A DNA stretch of 64,000 nt from Bacteroidaceae bacterium (GTDB lineage Bacteria > Bacteroidota > Bacteroidia > Bacteroidales > Bacteroidaceae), in assembly GCA_902362595.1 (NCBI GenBank), contig CABIXF010000015.1, positions 21,597 through 85,596 on the forward strand, written 5' to 3'. Position 1 is the first letter of the stretch, and every line of letters begins with the position of its first letter. Shown piece after piece: positions 35,738 to 43,773 of the stretch. Under the pieces are notes generated by a model, which ran no database searches, was not told the DNA's origin, and saw nothing but the letters and a program-made list of their open reading frames with translations. The translations under genes were made by a program, and so were the position numbers.

Positions 35738-38700
35738 CAGTTGGTACGTATTTCATAAAGGAACTCCTGTGAAAGCGGAAGTCCTTCGGTAGGGTTACAA
35801 TGGATTTTTCCGTACAGGGGCATCTGCGGTTGGAGCGGTTTCAGCTCCGGTGAAAGATGGTTGCAGAAGGCCGTATAGGAATGGTTGTTCCTGCAAGGTC
35901 CTGCATCGTCACGATATACCAATACGTAGTGGTTCAGGGGACGGGCATGCACCAATTGGTTGATTTGCAGGGCCAGGTTGCGTGCTTCCCGCGGCGCAAT
36001 GCGGTCGAACAGGCTGGAGAGATTGAATATCACCAGCTCGGTCAGTACCGAGTGTGCCTGCCAGAATGCTGGTTTCACAGCCGATAACCGAGGATACGAG
36101 CTTGTCTGAATGTGCTTGTAGGCAGAGGCCTGGAAGAAGGTTTCGGCAGTTTTCCCCATCTCCTGCAACGGATAGATATCCACGTAGGTCAGGTCCAGGT
36201 GAGGCAGGGAACGGCACACATCGGCAAAGGCCAGTCCCGAAGCACCCGCCTCATAGGACAGGTCACAGAACACTACCCGGCCAGAGACTTTCCGAATCAG
36301 GTCGTATAGCCAGTTGCCGCTTCCGGTGAAGAGGGCCTGTGCCGCCGCATATTGTTTCCGCAGATAGAAATAGTTGTATGCTTGGCAGAAGGTTTGCGGA
36401 GTCATTTCTTCGGGCAGGGCACGGAAGTCGCACCGGCCGTAAGCCGTGACTTCGCGGTAGTGGGCCTCGTTCGCCTCCCAATTCTGCGGAGGCGGAACCA
36501 GTTGCTCGAAAGCCTGCTGGAAGTGGGCGGGCAAGGAATAGCTTCCTTCCTCCAGTTCCCAGTTCCGGCGGTAAGACGGGAGGGTGAAATTGCCTTGACA
36601 GAACGATTCGGCATCCGTTTCCAGGTAACCGTTGTGCAGGCGGATGTATTCCAGCAGTTTGTAGAACGTGATATTGGCCCCGAGAATGTGCGGGTTGCCG
36701 GTCAGCAGCAGTTGCTTGCGGGCCCGGGTAAGCGCCACGTTCAGCTTGCGGTCTATCAGGAAAGCACCTTCTTGAAACGTATTGGCTGTCAGGAAATTGA
36801 GCTGACTGAAATTCTGTACGGTGAACGAATAGATAATTACATCCCGCTGGCTGCCTTGGTAGCGTTCCACCGTGTCGATGGAGATGTTCAGCAAGTCGGG
36901 CAGTTGGAGGCGGGCTATTTCTTTCCGAATCATGGCAATCTGGTTGCGGTAGGGCACGATGACGCCTACCGTCCGGTTGGGGTCGAAATGAGATTCCGTC
37001 AGGCGGTAGATGTGGGCCAGCAGGGTGGCCACGATGCGGGCTTCGTGCGGGTTGGTCTTGTCGGAACCGCTGAGACTTTCGGGGGCTTCTGCTGGGATGA
37101 AGACCATTCTCCGTTCCAGCAGCAGGCGGTCGATGGGGTCTTGAGCGGTCAGTCCGGCTGAGTAGGGTGTTTCTTCTAGCTGGTGGGGGAGCGGCACGCA
37201 CTCCAGTTGTTCCTGGTAGTAGAAGGTCTGGTTGGGGAACTCGGCAATGGCCGGGTGCATGCGTCCTTGCTGGCGGAGGACACTGCGGCAAGTGTCAGGA
37301 CTCGACTTGTATAGGCGTTCAAAGAGAGAGTTGCGGCAGTCCTCCAGTCCGATTTGTCGTAGGAGCGGGTCGGTGACAGCTGCTTCTTCGGCACTTTGCT
37401 GGGCGATGGCCGGAAGCTGCTTGTAGTCACCCACCAGTACGAACTTGTCGATGGCGTTATGCTGCTGGTGGCGGGCCGAGAGGATACCAATCAGGTCGGG
37501 TTCCAGTATCTGCGAGGCTTCGTCGATAAGCGCCAGCTGGAAATGCTTCAACGTGAAGAGGTTGAGTCGGCTGTTGAGGGAGGTCGTCGTACTTACGAAG
37601 ATACGGGTGCGGTCGATTTTCTGCCGGATGTCGGTCAGCTTGGGACAGTCGGCCAGGCTGTGCTTCAGCAGGTAAGGCACGAAACGCTTGTCGCACGACA
37701 GTTCGCTGCCGATGCGGATGAACGGGGTTTTCTCGGCAATACCGGAATCGAGGAGCATGCTGCAGATTTCATCCACTGCCCGGTTGGTGTACGACAGGAG
37801 CAGGATGGACGTATCCGGTTCGCTCAGGGCTTCTTCCACCATATAGCGCAGGGCACACGAAGTCTTTCCGGTACCCGGAGGACCTACCAGTAGGAAGTAG
37901 TTCTTGGCTTGTTTCTCTTTCCGGATGAGTTCGTTGAAACGGCCGTATTCACCGTTCAAAGTGATTTCCTCCTCTTTCAGTTCAGGAGCACGTACACCTA
38001 ACAGCAATTCTTTCCGGTCGGCACAGGCGGACAGAAAGGCGTACAGTCCGCGGAACCCGTTATTGGCCGAGGTATCGGAAAAATCATGTTCGATGGCGAA
38101 AAGGTCGTCTCCGCCCCCGATAATATCTTTGTTCTGCTGTCCGTTGCGCAAGACCAGTGTCATGCGGTCCGGATGCAGTTCCAGGATGTTTCCCTTCATG
38201 AGAATGTGTTTCCGCAGGTCGGGTTCTCCCTGGTAGGAATACAAAATCACCATGTCGCCCGTCCGGAAATTAGGCAGGAAGTCTTCTTCCTGTGTAGGAA
38301 TGTGCAGTTCGATGAGGTCGTATCCTTTGCCTGGTCCGCTGCTTTGTTTCTGCAGAATGGTCAGTCCCAGCAGGATGTTGCCAGCCTCCAGTTTCTCGTG
38401 CAGTGGGATGTGCCAGTTACCGGCAAACCCGTGCGAGGCATCGCTGTTTCCTCCGGTCTTGCTGAGAATCTGTTCCTTTGCCACGAACGTGAAGTAACGG
38501 TTGAAGTACGCCCGTTCCAGCGGGGTACAGCGTTTCAGGGTATTGATGGCTGTCTGCAACTGTGGTTCCTGGTAGTCGTTCCACAGCTTTCCGCCTACCT
38601 GCAACTCGTTCAGCAGGTCGGTGCTGAGGGAATCCACCACCTCGCCGATGCCTCCTTCGCCCAGCTGCATCTCGTTGTGCACGATGTAGTTGCGGAGCTT

Positions 38701-39993
38701 GATGCTTTCCCGGAACAGGTTTTCGGCAAAATGCTCCAGCAGCAGTCCGTCGGCATACTTGGAATAGAGCAGGAAGGTCTGCATGTGTTCCGTTTCCTGT
38801 CCGAAATTGTATCGCAGCACGCCCTGATAGAGCATCATCTGGATGAAATGGTCCTCCTTGTGGCGGTGGTTGTATTCGTCGCGCTTCCCGGCCTTTTGTT
38901 CGATGAGCACCTGAAAGTCTTTCTGCATCATGTCCACACGTCCTTGCAGCCCTAATTTTTCGCAGATGAAAGAGGCTTCGAGCAGGGTATTCTTCTTGTT
39001 GAAATGCTGGATGTTGCGGGGCAGCACGTCGTGTACAAACGAGCGGATGTTCATCATCTGGGCTTGCGCCTGGGCATGGAAATCGGCCGGAATCTGACAG
39101 GTACAGAAATCAAGGGCCGAGGCGGCAAAGAATTTCTGGATGCTACGCGGGTAGGTGACCGGCTCCTGGGGCTGTTCGTTGATGTAGTCGTCGAGAAACT
39201 GGCTGGCCAGGTTACCCATCAGGATGGGAGCCGTATGGGCTCTCGGCTTGATTTTATTCATGAAATAGTTGAGCGGGTGGTGGCCGTATTCCCGGAAGCA
39301 GGCCGCCAGCGAACTGATGTCAATCAAGTAGTCGGGATGGATGACGATAAGGTTCGGAATGTAATGGTTCTCTTCGTCCACCCGCACATCGAGCAGGTTC
39401 AGGGGCAGGTTCTCCGTCAGCAGTTCTTTCAGATACAGCAAATCGCCCTGATAGCCTCCTTTGGCATAGTTGATGATGATGAAGGGATCAGTATCACTGT
39501 CGGTGGCTGCAAATATCTGAGTATCGTTCCAACTGGTCACGGAAGCCCGCACGTAAGGAATGTGCGACAGGCGTGTGCCTTGATAGGGACGGTTGGAGTG
39601 AGGGATTTCCGGAAGAATGGAAGCCGGAATGTCTTCTTCAAAGCCCAGCGAGACAAAGCGTACCAGGGCACGCAGGTCGTAAAGGTATTCCTGCATGTCG
39701 GCCTGAAAATGGTCGCCCATGGCAGCGTTGCAGTTGCGGCGCATGGTCTGGATGGCATACCGGTCGGAGGGAGTCATCTTTTTCTCCTTGCAGATGTAGT
39801 CCAGACGAGAAAACAAGTTGGCAAAGGAAAGGGTGACCCCCGTGGTCAGTTCATAACAAGCCTGCTCCAGTACTTTGTGGAGCAGGATGTATTTGGCTTG
39901 TAAATTGTCGGGAGCAGCCGTCGGCTGACGGTGAATCTGTTCGATGCGATGGAACAGATCGAAAGATTGGAGTTCTATACGGGACATGTGCAA
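35737..39993 (-). CDS. Dna2/Cas4-like nuclease-SF1 helicase, Rossmann-like tail
   Basis: 1418 residues. Residues about 340-400 read like a Cas4/Dna2 PD-(D/E)XK nuclease: LGLQGRVDMM, then VLIEQKAGK, then HFIQMMLYQGVL with the QxxxY motif. An SF1B (Upf1/Dna2-type) helicase follows: GPPGTGKT near 704, LIDEASQ near 822, VGDYKQLPAI, VERYQGSQRDVIIYSF and LNVALTRARKQLLLTGN. The last 180 residues start VVFCDLSYEAGASGLAFADVCRSLPHLDLTYVDIYP, suggestive of a Rossmann or methyltransferase-like domain, which is less certain. It probably processes DNA ends or flaps in repair or defence. A start at 39987 is also possible. Confidence 0.82.
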   Translation of the reverse strand: MHMSRIELQSFDLFHRIEQIHRQPTAAPDNLQAKYILLHKVLEQACYELTTGVTLSFANLFSRLDYICKEKKMTPSDRYAIQTMRRNCNAAMGDHFQADMQEYLYDLRALVRFVSLGFEEDIPASILPEIPHSNRPYQGTRLSHIPYVRASVTSWNDTQIFAATDSDTDPFIIINYAKGGYQGDLLYLKELLTENLPLNLLDVRVDEENHYIPNLIVIHPDYLIDISSLAACFREYGHHPLNYFMNKIKPRAHTAPILMGNLASQFLDDYINEQPQEPVTYPRSIQKFFAASALDFCTCQIPADFHAQAQAQMMNIRSFVHDVLPRNIQHFNKKNTLLEASFICEKLGLQGRVDMMQKDFQVLIEQKAGKRDEYNHRHKEDHFIQMMLYQGVLRYNFGQETEHMQTFLLYSKYADGLLLEHFAENLFRESIKLRNYIVHNEMQLGEGGIGEVVDSLSTDLLNELQVGGKLWNDYQEPQLQTAINTLKRCTPLERAYFNRYFTFVAKEQILSKTGGNSDASHGFAGNWHIPLHEKLEAGNILLGLTILQKQSSGPGKGYDLIELHIPTQEEDFLPNFRTGDMVILYSYQGEPDLRKHILMKGNILELHPDRMTLVLRNGQQNKDIIGGGDDLFAIEHDFSDTSANNGFRGLYAFLSACADRKELLLGVRAPELKEEEITLNGEYGRFNELIRKEKQAKNYFLLVGPPGTGKTSCALRYMVEEALSEPDTSILLLSYTNRAVDEICSMLLDSGIAEKTPFIRIGSELSCDKRFVPYLLKHSLADCPKLTDIRQKIDRTRIFVSTTTSLNSRLNLFTLKHFQLALIDEASQILEPDLIGILSARHQQHNAIDKFVLVGDYKQLPAIAQQSAEEAAVTDPLLRQIGLEDCRNSLFERLYKSSPDTCRSVLRQQGRMHPAIAEFPNQTFYYQEQLECVPLPHQLEETPYSAGLTAQDPIDRLLLERRMVFIPAEAPESLSGSDKTNPHEARIVATLLAHIYRLTESHFDPNRTVGVIVPYRNQIAMIRKEIARLQLPDLLNISIDTVERYQGSQRDVIIYSFTVQNFSQLNFLTANTFQEGAFLIDRKLNVALTRARKQLLLTGNPHILGANITFYKLLEYIRLHNGYLETDAESFCQGNFTLPSYRRNWELEEGSYSLPAHFQQAFEQLVPPPQNWEANEAHYREVTAYGRCDFRALPEEMTPQTFCQAYNYFYLRKQYAAAQALFTGSGNWLYDLIRKVSGRVVFCDLSYEAGASGLAFADVCRSLPHLDLTYVDIYPLQEMGKTAETFFQASAYKHIQTSSYPRLSAVKPAFWQAHSVLTELVIFNLSSLFDRIAPREARNLALQINQLVHARPLNHYVLVYRDDAGPCRNNHSYTAFCNHLSPELKPLQPQMPLYGKIHCNPTEGLPLSQEFLYEIRTN

Positions 39994-40009
39994 AAAGGGC
40001 AGGCCGGCG

Positions 40010-40825
40010 TTACTGTTTAATTAAGTGATAGATACGGTAAGCCTTGGTGAGTCCGTTGAATTCTCCTTTGTACTGGTCAGTCACGTCTTCCTTGATGAGG
40101 CAAACTGTGTTTGTACTTTCAGCGGATTCGGACGCTGCCGTCCCTTCAGCTGTCGTTTCGTTTTCAAACAGCATGAAGGTATATTGCTGCTTGGTGCTTC
40201 CCGCCATGGTAGCCTCAATGCGCAGATAGGGTTCTCCTGTATCTTCTGTATATTTGAGGGTACGTTCAAAAATGCCAAGCTGATAGTTACCTGTGCTGTT
40301 CGGGAAAATTCTCAGTTCCCCATACGACTGGGAAGCATCTGAATAGATGAAGGAAAAGCGTCCTTCTGCCTGGAGAGGGGATTCCTCTAGGATGCGTGCC
40401 TTTAAGGTCGATTCGTCTCCTTTGGTGAGGTTATCGCCTTCCACTTCTGCTTCCAAGCTTTCCACCCGGTATTCATCTGTAGGATTGCTGACCAAGATAG
40501 ATACGGTGTAGCTGTTTCCTTTCCGGTCGGAAATGGTGGTAGAGGTCTGACCGATGCTGACCGGAAGGAAGGTCAGGGTTTCTCCATCGTAGCGGTAGTC
40601 CGCAATGGTGGCATCTCCGTTTTTGAGGGTGTAGTTCCCATCTCCTCCCCGGATGAAGAATTTTTCGCCTGTGCTGAACAGACTGAGTTCTATCGTGCCG
40701 TCGGTTATTTTTTGCTGGTTGTCCACGCTGACGAGGTAAATCGGACCATCATCGTTTTTGCAGGCTGCGAAGAGCAGGATGCAGGTTGTCAGGAACATTC
40801 CTTGAATAAATTGCATGAGTTTCAT
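40010..40825 (-). CDS. Lipoprotein, unknown function
   Basis: 271 residues with a signal peptide and lipobox LFAAC (Cys22). The body looks all-beta, with a possible Ig-like or BACON-like first half (IELSLFSTGEKFFIRGGDGNYTLKNGDATIADYRYDGETLTF, then GNSYTVSILVSN) and a second beta domain. I do not recognise a named family. It lies 16 bases upstream of the nuclease-helicase on the same strand and downstream of copA, so it may be cotranscribed with either. Confidence 0.65.
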   Translation of the reverse strand: MKLMQFIQGMFLTTCILLFAACKNDDGPIYLVSVDNQQKITDGTIELSLFSTGEKFFIRGGDGNYTLKNGDATIADYRYDGETLTFLPVSIGQTSTTISDRKGNSYTVSILVSNPTDEYRVESLEAEVEGDNLTKGDESTLKARILEESPLQAEGRFSFIYSDASQSYGELRIFPNSTGNYQLGIFERTLKYTEDTGEPYLRIEATMAGSTKQQYTFMLFENETTAEGTAASESAESTNTVCLIKEDVTDQYKGEFNGLTKAYRIYHLIKQ

Positions 40826-40947
40826 AAGTCGTATAGTTGAATTCTTGCTTCAAATATACGACTTTTTGGGGATTTATGAAGGGTATGTAGCAAAAACTAA
40901 GGTTAGTCCGTCTGGCTTCTTCATGTAAAAGCGGCCGTGACTGTCTG

Positions 40948-41034
40948 AGTACTTCCCTTGCAGTACTCTAGTACTCCCTCGGCAGTACTGTAGTACTTCC
41001 TTTGCAGTACTGCAGTACTTCCTAGGAAGTACTG
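40948..41034. repeat. 22-bp AGTACT palindromic repeats
   Basis: Eight AGTACT hexamers lie in 86 bases. Three of them form a 22-bp period (GCAGTACT at 40960, 40982 and 41004), each unit being a small AGTACTnnAGTACT dyad. The array ends in a perfect palindrome, AGTACTTCCTAGGAAGTACT, extendable by one base on each side (41013-41034). It is located between the 3' end of copA and the start of the lipoprotein gene. A 60-codon frame that crosses it is not credible. Confidence 0.8.
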
Positions 41035-41056
41035 GAATCAGATAAAGTGCTTTCAA

Positions 41057-43627
41057 TCAGTTCTTTTCTTTTAGCGTATAGTCGCCTGCTTTTTCGTCAA
41101 TCAGGTGCTGCAGCTCTTCCAGTGACGGAACTTTTCCTTGGAAGGTGATGACAGCTTCCGGAGGAGTCAGGGTGACTTGGGCAGTCGCATCTTCTACGGT
41201 ATTCAGCACTTTTTCTACCCGGGTGCGGCAGTGGTCGCACATCATGCCTTCCACCAGGTAGGTCTTTTGGACGCCGGAAGCGGCTGAGGCAGGAGAGGGG
41301 GCGGCTGCCGGTGCCGGCTGTACGGGGTTCGGTTGTACCTCTATGGGTCGTGTTTCCACTGGTGGTATTTCCACGGGACGAATTTCTTCCGTGACGGCTG
41401 CCGATGTGTGGGTATGTGCCAATTTTTTCCGCTTCAACCGCAGGCTGTTGCTCACTACACTCACACTGCTCATGGCCATGGCAGCGCCGGCTATCATCGG
41501 GTTCAGCAGGAAGCCGTTGAGGGGATACAGGATACCTGCCGCCACGGGGATGCCAATCAGGTTGTAGATGAATGCCCAGAAAAGGTTTTCGCGGATGGTG
41601 CGTACCGTGGCTTGGGAAAGGCGGATGGCATCGGTGATTTTGTTCAAATCGGAGGAAATCAGGGTCATCTTGGCCACGTCCATGGCAATGTCGCTGCCTT
41701 TTCCCATGGCGATGCTGAGGTCGGCCTGGGCCAGTGCGGCACTGTCGTTGATACCGTCGCCCACCATAGCTACCACTTTCCCTTGGTGTTGCAGTTCCTG
41801 AATGAACTGAGCTTTCTGCTGGGGAAGCACTTCTGCCTGGAAATGGGTGATGCCACATTGTTCCGCAATCTTCCGGGCGGTTTCCGGATTGTCGCCGGTC
41901 AACATGTAGGTGGAGATTCCCATTTCCTGTAATTGCATGACGGCTTCTTTGGAGGTCGGCTTGATGCGGTCGGCAATGGCCACCACTCCCAAGGCTTGCT
42001 TTTCATCGGCCAGCCAGATGACGGTCTTGGCCTCCTCGCTCAGGCGGGTGGCTTCTTCGGCCAGGGAAGCGGGAATGGCAAGCCCGTGTTGCTCCAGCAG
42101 GCGACGGTTGCCGGCATAATAATAGGTATCGTTGATTTTTCCACGTACGCCCAGTCCCGTCAGGCTTTCAAATCCTTCCATGGGGAGAGGTTGCGCAGCG
42201 AGATGGTGTACGATGGCCTGTGCCAGCGGATGTTCCGACGCACTTTCCAGAGTGAAAAGGATGCGTGACAGGGGGGCTTGCGACAGGCCGGCGGAGAGGT
42301 CGGTCACGGTCGGGTGTCCTTCGGTCAGGGTACCGGTCTTGTCGAGGACGATGGCATTGACCTTGCGGGCGGTCTCCAGACTGTCGGCATCTTTGATCAG
42401 GATACCGTTTTCAGCGCCTTTTCCGATGCCCACCATGATGGCAGTCGGCGTGGCCAGTCCCAACGCGCAGGGGCAGGCAATGATGGTCACGGTGACAGCG
42501 GCCAGTAGTCCATGGGTAAAGCCGTTCTGACCATCTAGCAGAACCCATGCCAGGAAGGCAAGCAGGGCGATGCTCAGGATGGTGGGGACAAAGATGGCGG
42601 CAATGCGGTCGACCAACTGTTGTACAGGGGCCTTGCTGCCTTGTGCCTCCTGCACCATGCGGATGATATGGGCCAGCACAGTTTCACTGCTTACCTTGTC
42701 GGCGGTGAAGCTGAAACTTCCTTTCTGGTTGATGGTGCCGGCGTAGACTTTCTCTCCGGGATACTTTTCCGTGGGAAGTGGTTCGCCGGTGAGCATGCTT
42801 TCATCCACATACGAACGGCCTTCATCTACCGTACCGTCTACAGGAATGCGGGCACCGGGCTTCACCAGCAGACGCTGACCGGCTTGTACTTGTTCTAGGG
42901 GTATTTCTTTTTGGGTACCGTCCGGATTCAGCAGGGTAACGGTGGCCGGTTGCAGTCCCATCAGTTTCTTGATAGCTTCAGACGTGTTGCCTTTTGCTCT
43001 CTCTTCCAGCAGTCGTCCGAGCAGGATAAACGAGATGATGACACTGGCGGCTTCAAAATAGACATGGGGATGAATGCCGCGGCTCGTCCAGAATTCCGGC
43101 CAGAACAGATTGAAAAGGCTGAAGATATATGCGATGCCTGTGCTGACGGCCACCAGCGTGTCCATGTTCGACGTGCGGTGTTTCAGTTGTTTCCAGGCGT
43201 TGCGATAGAAATCCCGTCCCAACCAGAAGACCACGGGGGTAGCCAGTATCCACATCACGTAGTTGGCATAAGCCCAGTCCATGAAACACATGCCGATGAT
43301 GGCTACAGGGATAGACAAGGCCAGGGAGCAGAGGGTGCGGAACTTCAGTTTCTGGTATTTCTGCACGTGTGCGTCTTCTGCAATTTCTTCTTTGTTAGCG
43401 CGGGTGTCGATGACCAGGTCGTAGCCAGCTGCCTGGATGGCACGCTTCAGCACTTCCGGTGAGCAGCTTTCGGGATTGTATTCCACGGTGGCGGTGGCAG
43501 CCGCATAGTTCACGCTGGCATGATACACCCCTGTCTGACGGTTCAGGGTCTTTTCTACTCGTGCAGCGCAGGCGGCACAGCTCATCTCCAGCACAGGGAA
43601 TATTTGCGTAGTTTTAGTGGTATTCAT
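41057..43627 (-). CDS. copA: Cu(+)-translocating P1B-type ATPase
   Basis: 856 residues. An N-terminal heavy-metal domain (MSCAAC, Cys17 and Cys20) is followed by eight membrane helices with the CPC motif (CPCALGLATPTAIMVG), the TGE actuator loop, DKTGTLTEG phosphorylation site, SEHPLAQ and GDGINDSAAL. These mark a Cu+ exporter. Unusually, after helix 8 a Pro/Val/Glu-rich linker leads to a second heavy-metal domain at the C-terminus (GMMCDHC, Cys797 and Cys800). A promoter with TAATTTTG (43650-43657) precedes it. It detoxifies copper by ATP-driven efflux from the cytosol. Confidence 0.95.
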   Translation of the reverse strand: MNTTKTTQIFPVLEMSCAACAARVEKTLNRQTGVYHASVNYAAATATVEYNPESCSPEVLKRAIQAAGYDLVIDTRANKEEIAEDAHVQKYQKLKFRTLCSLALSIPVAIIGMCFMDWAYANYVMWILATPVVFWLGRDFYRNAWKQLKHRTSNMDTLVAVSTGIAYIFSLFNLFWPEFWTSRGIHPHVYFEAASVIISFILLGRLLEERAKGNTSEAIKKLMGLQPATVTLLNPDGTQKEIPLEQVQAGQRLLVKPGARIPVDGTVDEGRSYVDESMLTGEPLPTEKYPGEKVYAGTINQKGSFSFTADKVSSETVLAHIIRMVQEAQGSKAPVQQLVDRIAAIFVPTILSIALLAFLAWVLLDGQNGFTHGLLAAVTVTIIACPCALGLATPTAIMVGIGKGAENGILIKDADSLETARKVNAIVLDKTGTLTEGHPTVTDLSAGLSQAPLSRILFTLESASEHPLAQAIVHHLAAQPLPMEGFESLTGLGVRGKINDTYYYAGNRRLLEQHGLAIPASLAEEATRLSEEAKTVIWLADEKQALGVVAIADRIKPTSKEAVMQLQEMGISTYMLTGDNPETARKIAEQCGITHFQAEVLPQQKAQFIQELQHQGKVVAMVGDGINDSAALAQADLSIAMGKGSDIAMDVAKMTLISSDLNKITDAIRLSQATVRTIRENLFWAFIYNLIGIPVAAGILYPLNGFLLNPMIAGAAMAMSSVSVVSNSLRLKRKKLAHTHTSAAVTEEIRPVEIPPVETRPIEVQPNPVQPAPAAAPSPASAASGVQKTYLVEGMMCDHCRTRVEKVLNTVEDATAQVTLTPPEAVITFQGKVPSLEELQHLIDEKAGDYTLKEKN

Positions 43628-43649
43628 TTGTTCTTTATTTAGAATGGGA

Positions 43650-43679
43650 CAAAATTACAACATTCCCATCGGATTCAAA
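43650..43679 (-). promoter_or_regulatory. copA promoter
   Basis: On the minus strand, TTTG (43676-43679) and TAATTTTG (43650-43657) are separated by 18 bases, slightly shorter than usual. The start codon follows about 23 bases downstream. Confidence 0.55.
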
Positions 43680-43742
43680 AATTTCTGTTTCATATTCATA
43701 TTTATTTATCAAGATAAGGAACGATTCTTGAGTAGAAATAGT

Positions 43743-43750
43743 TACATTTG
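43743..43750 (+). promoter_or_regulatory. -7 element of CPA2 antiporter gene
   Basis: TACATTTG matches TAnnTTTG, 23 bases before the start codon. It diverges from the copA promoter across the shared 146-base region. Confidence 0.55.
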
Positions 43751-43773
43751 CGCAAAAATAAAATACAACTATT

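Noticed and set aside
35737..39993. The Cas4-like domain as part of a CRISPR system
   Set aside because: It is fused to an SF1 helicase and there is no array or other cas gene in the window. Dna2-like architecture explains it.
40948..41034. AGTACT array as a CRISPR
   Set aside because: The period is 22 bp with no unique spacers, and no cas genes are nearby.
40874..41056. A 60-codon minus-strand frame downstream of copA
   Set aside because: It runs through the AGTACT repeat array and has a repeat-derived composition, with no start context.
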